46,210 nucleotides of DNA from Tepidimonas charontis (GTDB lineage: Bacteria > Pseudomonadota > Gammaproteobacteria > Burkholderiales > Burkholderiaceae_C), in NCBI RefSeq assembly GCF_007556685.1, contig NZ_VJON01000021.1:1-46210 (forward strand), in the 5' to 3' direction. The notes beneath the pieces were generated by a model that saw nothing but the letters and a program-made list of their open reading frames with translations, had not been told where the DNA came from and did not search any database. The position numbers were made by a program, and so were the translations under genes. Shown here one piece after another: positions 43,142-46,210 of this stretch (position 1 is its first letter; each line of letters opens with the position of its first letter).

Positions 43142-44032
43142 GTGACGACCTTGCTCAACCCCTCATCCGCAGCCGTGCCGGGGCCTGCCTGGCTGCGCGC
43201 GCTGGCCCGGCTGCCGCTGCCGTGGCTGCGTGCCGCCGGCACCGCGCTGGGCGCCGTGCTCTATGTGGTCGCGGCGCGGCGGCGCGCCGTGGTGCGCCGC
43301 AACCTCGCCCTGTGCTTTGCCGATGCCACACCCGCGCAGCGGCGGCGCTGGGCGTGGGAGACGTTTCGCCATTTCGGGCAGGCCTTCGTCGATCGCATCT
43401 GGCTGTGGCACGGATCGGCGGCGCAGGTGGCGCAGCGGGTGCGGCTGGAAGGTGACTGGCCGGCGCTGGCCCAAAGTGGCCCGCAGCTGCTGTTCGTGCC
43501 GCACTTCGTGGGGTTGGATGCCGCGTGGACGCGCTTGACGCAGGCCATCGTGCGGCCGTGGGCGGGCATGTACGCCCCGCAAAACAGCCCGCTGTTGGAC
43601 GCTTGGGTGCGCGCCGGACGGGCGCGCTTTGGCGCGCCGCAGCTCGTCTCGCGTCGCGAGGGGGTGCGCGGTCTGGCGCGCGCCTTGCGCGCGGGTGCCG
43701 CGGTGTATCTGCTGCCGGACATGGACTTGGGGGCAGCGCCATCGGTCTTCGTGCCCTTTTTCGGCATACCCGCGGCCACCGTGACCGCGCTACCACGGCT
43801 GGCGGCCCTGGGGCCGGCTCCGGTGCGGCCGGTGGTGGCGCGGCTTGATCGGCACGGCTACCGGGTCTGGGTGGGGCCGGTGTGGCCGGACTACCCCAGT
43901 GGTGACGACGTGGCCGACGCACAGCGCATGAACGCCGAGCTGCAACGCTGGATCGCCGAGACCCCCGGCCAGTACCACTGGCTGCATCGGCGCTTCAAGA
44001 CCCGGCCGCCGGGGCACGCGGGGTTGTATTGA
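43142..44032 (+). CDS. Lysophospholipid/lipid A acyltransferase (LpxL/HtrB family)
   Basis: The 296-residue protein begins with GTG (43142) and has an N-terminal hydrophobic helix, the RRNLALCFADATPAQRR segment, the HxxxxD acyltransferase motif in FVPHFVGLDAAWT (about 120), GMYAPQNSPLLDAWVRAGRARFG and a YHWLHRRFKTRP end. The family adds secondary acyl chains to lipid A in the inner membrane. It stands alone, between puuC and a TnpB element. The first TTGACCTGG repeat overlaps its stop codon. Confidence 0.87.
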   Translation: MTTLLNPSSAAVPGPAWLRALARLPLPWLRAAGTALGAVLYVVAARRRAVVRRNLALCFADATPAQRRRWAWETFRHFGQAFVDRIWLWHGSAAQVAQRVRLEGDWPALAQSGPQLLFVPHFVGLDAAWTRLTQAIVRPWAGMYAPQNSPLLDAWVRAGRARFGAPQLVSRREGVRGLARALRAGAAVYLLPDMDLGAAPSVFVPFFGIPAATVTALPRLAALGPAPVRPVVARLDRHGYRVWVGPVWPDYPSGDDVADAQRMNAELQRWIAETPGQYHWLHRRFKTRPPGHAGLY

Positions 44033-44059
44033 CCTGGGTTTGACCTGGTGCGCGGCAAG

Positions 44060-44107
44060 CCTCGGCCTTCAGGCCGGGGAAGGATAGCGCGGACGCCGTA
44101 GGCGTCC
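44060..44107 (+). repeat. Left-end hairpins of the TnpB element
   Basis: CCTCGGCC/GGCCGGGG (loop TTCA, one G-T pair) and GGACGCC/GGCGTCC (loop GTA). Such hairpins are the substrates of TnpA-type transposases. Confidence 0.65.
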
Positions 44108-44133
44108 CATAGGCCAAGCGTATCATTTCGCCC

Positions 44134-45381
44134 ATGCAACGTCTGCAAGCCTTCAGATACGAACTGATGCCGACCGGCGAACAGCAGCGCCAGATGCGCC
44201 GCTTTGCCGGGTCGTGCCGCTTCGTCTTCAACAAGGCGCTGGCGTTGCAGAAGGAACGCTACGAGCAAGGCGAGAAGAAGCTCGGCTACGCCGGCCTGTG
44301 CAAGCTGCTCACCGAGTGGCGCAATGGGCCTGAAACGCCGTGGCTGGCCGATGCGCCTGTGCATCCGCTGCAACAAACGCTCAAGGATCTGGAGCGCGCT
44401 TACGCCAACTTCTTCGCCAAGCGGGCCAACGTCCCGCGCTTCAAGAAGAAGGGCCAACACGACAGCTTCCGCTATCCCGACCCGAAGCAGATCAAGCTCG
44501 ACCAGGCCAACAGCCGCATCTTCCTGCCCAAGCTCGGCTGGGTGCGCTATCGCAACAGCCGGAAGGTACTGGGCGAGGTGAAGAACGTTACCGTCAGCCA
44601 GTCGTGCGGCAAATGGTTCGTGTCGATCCAGACAGCGCGTGAAATTCAAGCCCCAGTGCCCGAGGCCACCAGTGCCGTGGGCATCGACATGGGCGTGACA
44701 CGCTTCGCCACGCTCTCAGACGGCACGTTCTACGCGCCGCTCAACAGTTTCAAGCGGCACGAAGACTGCTTGCGCCGTGCGCAGCAGGCGATGAGCCGCA
44801 AAACGAAGTTCAGCAACAACTGGAAGAAGGCGAAAGCCCGCGTCCAGAAGATTCACGCCCGGATCGGTAACGTCCGCCGCGACTACCTGCACAAGGCCAC
44901 GACCACGATCAGCCAAAACCACGCGATGGTGTGCATCGAGGACTTGCGGCTGCGAAACATGTCCAGGTCGGCGGCAGGCACAACCGAGAATCCGGGCAAG
45001 AATGTTCGGGCCAAGTCCGGCTTGAACAAAGCCATCCTCGACCAAGGCTGGTTCGAGTTCCGCCGCCAACTGGACTACAAGCTGGCATGGGCCGGCGGGC
45101 ATCTCATCGTCGTGCCGCCGCAGAACACGTCGCGGACGTGCCCGGCCTGCGGCCATGTGTCGGCGGACAACCGCCAGACGCAGGCCCGGTTTCTGTGCGT
45201 CGAATGCGGTTTCGAGGAAAACGCCGATCTGGTCGGCGCGATCAACATACTCAGGGCGGGACACGCCCGTTGCGCCTGTGAAGTGAGCGGTGCAGTCATG
45301 CCGCCAGCAGCAGGAACCCACCGAAGCGACTCATTCCGGCTCGATGCCGGGGTGAGCGCCGTAGGAATCCCCCGACTTTAG
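44134..45381 (+). CDS. tnpB: RNA-guided endonuclease TnpB
   Basis: The 415-residue protein has a full TnpB layout: an N-terminal helix-turn-helix-like domain (QRLQAFRYELMPTGEQQRQMRRFAG), a wedge domain (about 100-170), RuvC-I GIDMGV with Asp185, RuvC-II CIEDLRLRNM with Glu269, a zinc finger (C336, C339, C355, C358) and RuvC-III NADLVGAINI with Asp365. All catalytic residues are intact, so the nuclease is probably active. The TnpB family cuts DNA at a short motif next to a target matching an RNA guide carried in the 3' end of its own transcript. Its stop codon (45379-45381) lies in the loop of the right-end hairpin. Confidence 0.95.
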   Translation: MQRLQAFRYELMPTGEQQRQMRRFAGSCRFVFNKALALQKERYEQGEKKLGYAGLCKLLTEWRNGPETPWLADAPVHPLQQTLKDLERAYANFFAKRANVPRFKKKGQHDSFRYPDPKQIKLDQANSRIFLPKLGWVRYRNSRKVLGEVKNVTVSQSCGKWFVSIQTAREIQAPVPEATSAVGIDMGVTRFATLSDGTFYAPLNSFKRHEDCLRRAQQAMSRKTKFSNNWKKAKARVQKIHARIGNVRRDYLHKATTTISQNHAMVCIEDLRLRNMSRSAAGTTENPGKNVRAKSGLNKAILDQGWFEFRRQLDYKLAWAGGHLIVVPPQNTSRTCPACGHVSADNRQTQARFLCVECGFEENADLVGAINILRAGHARCACEVSGAVMPPAAGTHRSDSFRLDAGVSAVGIPRL

Positions 45382-45398
45382 GCGGGGGAGGATGTCAA
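45369..45398 (+). ncRNA. Right end and probable omega-RNA scaffold tail
   Basis: CCCCCG (45369-45374) pairs with CGGGGG (45383-45388), then AGGATGTCAA ends the element. In studied TnpB systems the guide RNA spans the tnpB 3' end, this hairpin, and the flanking guide. The 5' end of the RNA cannot be seen from sequence. Confidence 0.55.
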
Positions 45399-45416
45399 TT
45401 AGCGCAAGGGCAGCGG
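45399..45416 (+). other. Putative guide segment of the TnpB omega-RNA
   Basis: The 18 bases TTAGCGCAAGGGCAGCGG follow the right end directly. If the element works like others, they would act as the guide. It lies upstream of the FNR-like gene, so the DNA target would be the empty form of this locus. Confidence 0.4.
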
Positions 45417-45494
45417 AGCGAGGCGCATTGCGTGCCCTCGTGTGTCATGCCACCATATTGGCGTTTTTACCCACAAAAAGCAGGGTTGGATGGT

Positions 45495-46148
45495 ATGCTT
45501 CAATATTCCCGCACACGCTGCGCCGAGTGCATTCATGGCGCGCAGTGTTTGCTGGCACCGGCGGCGGTGCAAGGCGCCGTCGCCGAAGTGGCGCTGCGAG
45601 CGGGCGAGCCCCTGCTGCGCCAAGGTGAGCCACTGCACCAGGTCGCTGTGGTCAAGGTGGGCGTGGTGTTGCTGCGGCGGCGCGTACCCGACGCGGGACG
45701 CCAGGCGGTGGCAGTCGTCGGGCCGGCCCAGGCCCTCGGTCTGCGCGCTTTGCTCGACTGTGGTGTCGCCGCTGCCGACGCCCAGGCTCTGACCCCCGTG
45801 CGCGCCTGCCTCAGTCAGGCGCCAGCGCCGGCGATCGACCCGCGCGTTGCCTTGGCTGAAGGGGTGCGGTTGGCCGAAACCTTGGCCGAGTGGGCGGCCA
45901 TCGCCCGTTTGCCGCGCACGGTGGCGCGCGTCGAAGCAGCGCTGGCGCGGCTGGCCGCGGCCAGTGGTACGCGCGAAATCGTTTTGCCCGAGCGCGCGGT
46001 GTTGGCCGAGCTGTGTGCCTGTGCGCCCGAAACGGTCTCGCGCGCCGTGACGACGTTGCTGCGCAGCGGCCGGCTGCAGCGCGGCCCGCGGCGTGGTCAA
46101 GTGCGCCTGGTCGAGACGGAGGCTGCGCGCGAAGCCCGGTCGGCTTGA
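45495..46148 (+). CDS. Compact FNR-family regulator with four candidate [4Fe-4S] cysteines
   Basis: The 217-residue protein from the ATG at 45495 has C9-x2-C12-x5-C18, the exact spacing of E. coli FNR Cys20/23/29, and Cys105 (QALTPVRACLSQ) at the place of FNR Cys122. This set would hold an O2-sensitive [4Fe-4S] cluster. A reduced beta-barrel follows, then a dimer helix (about 118-155) and a winged helix with E179-x-x-S182-R183 (PETVSR), the FNR recognition residues for TTGA half-sites. It lacks about 30 residues compared with FNR. A fifth Cys (C89) and two in the DNA-binding domain are also present. The TnpB element ends about 97 bases upstream. Confidence 0.85.
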   Translation: MLQYSRTRCAECIHGAQCLLAPAAVQGAVAEVALRAGEPLLRQGEPLHQVAVVKVGVVLLRRRVPDAGRQAVAVVGPAQALGLRALLDCGVAAADAQALTPVRACLSQAPAPAIDPRVALAEGVRLAETLAEWAAIARLPRTVARVEAALARLAAASGTREIVLPERAVLAELCACAPETVSRAVTTLLRSGRLQRGPRRGQVRLVETEAAREARSA

Positions 46149-46174
46149 CGCGACCGGGCTCGAGGCGCCATTCA

Positions 46175-46192
46175 GCGTGATAAATGTCACGC
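46175..46192. promoter_or_regulatory. CRP/FNR-type palindrome at the window end
   Basis: GCGTGATAAATGTCACGC has perfect 6-bp arms with a 6-base centre; its GTGA-N6-TCAC core is that of CRP-type sites. It lies just after the FNR-like gene and may control the next gene outside the window or form a hairpin. Confidence 0.45.
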
Positions 46193-46210
46193 AAAATATC
46201 AATTCCCCCC

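Larger units (their letters stand above)
44045..45398 (+). mobile_element. Solo TnpB element of the IS200/IS605 group (no TnpA)
   Basis: One tnpB gene flanked by subterminal hairpins: left-end hairpins at 44060-44079 and 44091-44107, right-end hairpin at 45369-45388 followed by AGGATGTCAA. The left segment CTTCAGGCCGGGGAAGGAT and the right segment CTTTAGGCGGGGGAGGAT are similar. No tnpA gene lies inside or next to it, so it cannot move by itself. The left boundary is approximate, chosen just after the second TTGAC; the right boundary after GTCAA. Confidence 0.75.

Noticed and set aside
44045-45398. Complete IS605-type insertion sequence
   Set aside because: No tnpA-like HUH transposase gene is present in or beside the element.
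1-46210. CRISPR arrays, toxin-antitoxin pairs or prophage genes
   Set aside because: No regularly spaced repeats, no paired small genes of known toxin families and no phage structural genes were seen.

Overview
The window is GC-rich, densely coded bacterial DNA that fits a betaproteobacterium of the order Burkholderiales, possibly a Comamonadaceae or Tepidimonas-like organism. The reasons are the run pgk, pyk, fba, purC, purE, purK, sua5, a beta-proteobacterial trimeric porin ending in Phe, a DUF4148-like exported protein, the symporter pair DUF4212 plus VC_2705-type large subunit, and minCDE. The genus is an inference. No rRNA, tRNA or CRISPR array was seen.

Layout. 1-2586: end of phosphoglycerate kinase, a CaiB/BaiF-type CoA-transferase, and pyruvate kinase with a perfect 12-bp palindrome against its ribosome-binding site. 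2613-7555: a CBS/DUF294 nucleotidyltransferase-like regulator divergent from a probable operon encoding a small membrane protein, a TPR protein and a two-subunit sodium:solute symporter. 7745-17579: class II aldolase, asparaginase, purC, a CpxA/CpxR/CpxP-like envelope-stress module, a ferredoxin, a CnoX-like thioredoxin-TPR co-chaperone, purE, purK and Sua5. 17559-20363: SemiSWEET, minEDC, then a gene-free stretch with two perfect DnaA boxes around an AT-rich patch, then a copper chaperone. 20442-26223: copper ATPase, a hemerythrin gene behind an FNR-type box, a class III aminotransferase and an MFS transporter. 26319-30049: porin, exported phosphoesterase, DUF4148-like protein, LysR regulator.

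30171-43060 is a polyamine island: PuuB oxidase, a MocR-type regulator, PuuD, PuuA, a putrescine-type aminotransferase, the PotFGHI importer and PuuC. Together these can import putrescine-like polyamines and convert them through gamma-glutamyl intermediates, or by direct transamination, to GABA-level products. The regulator type (MocR rather than PuuR) differs from the E. coli arrangement.

43142-46210: a lipid A-type acyltransferase, a solo TnpB element with recognisable left and right ends and no TnpA, and a compact FNR-family regulator with the full four-cysteine set and the E-x-x-S-R recognition motif. A CRP-like palindrome closes the window. The most interesting leads are the TnpB element with its readable guide, the DnaA-box region upstream of minC, the symporter with its regulator cluster, and the link between the FNR-like protein and the FNR-type box before the hemerythrin gene.
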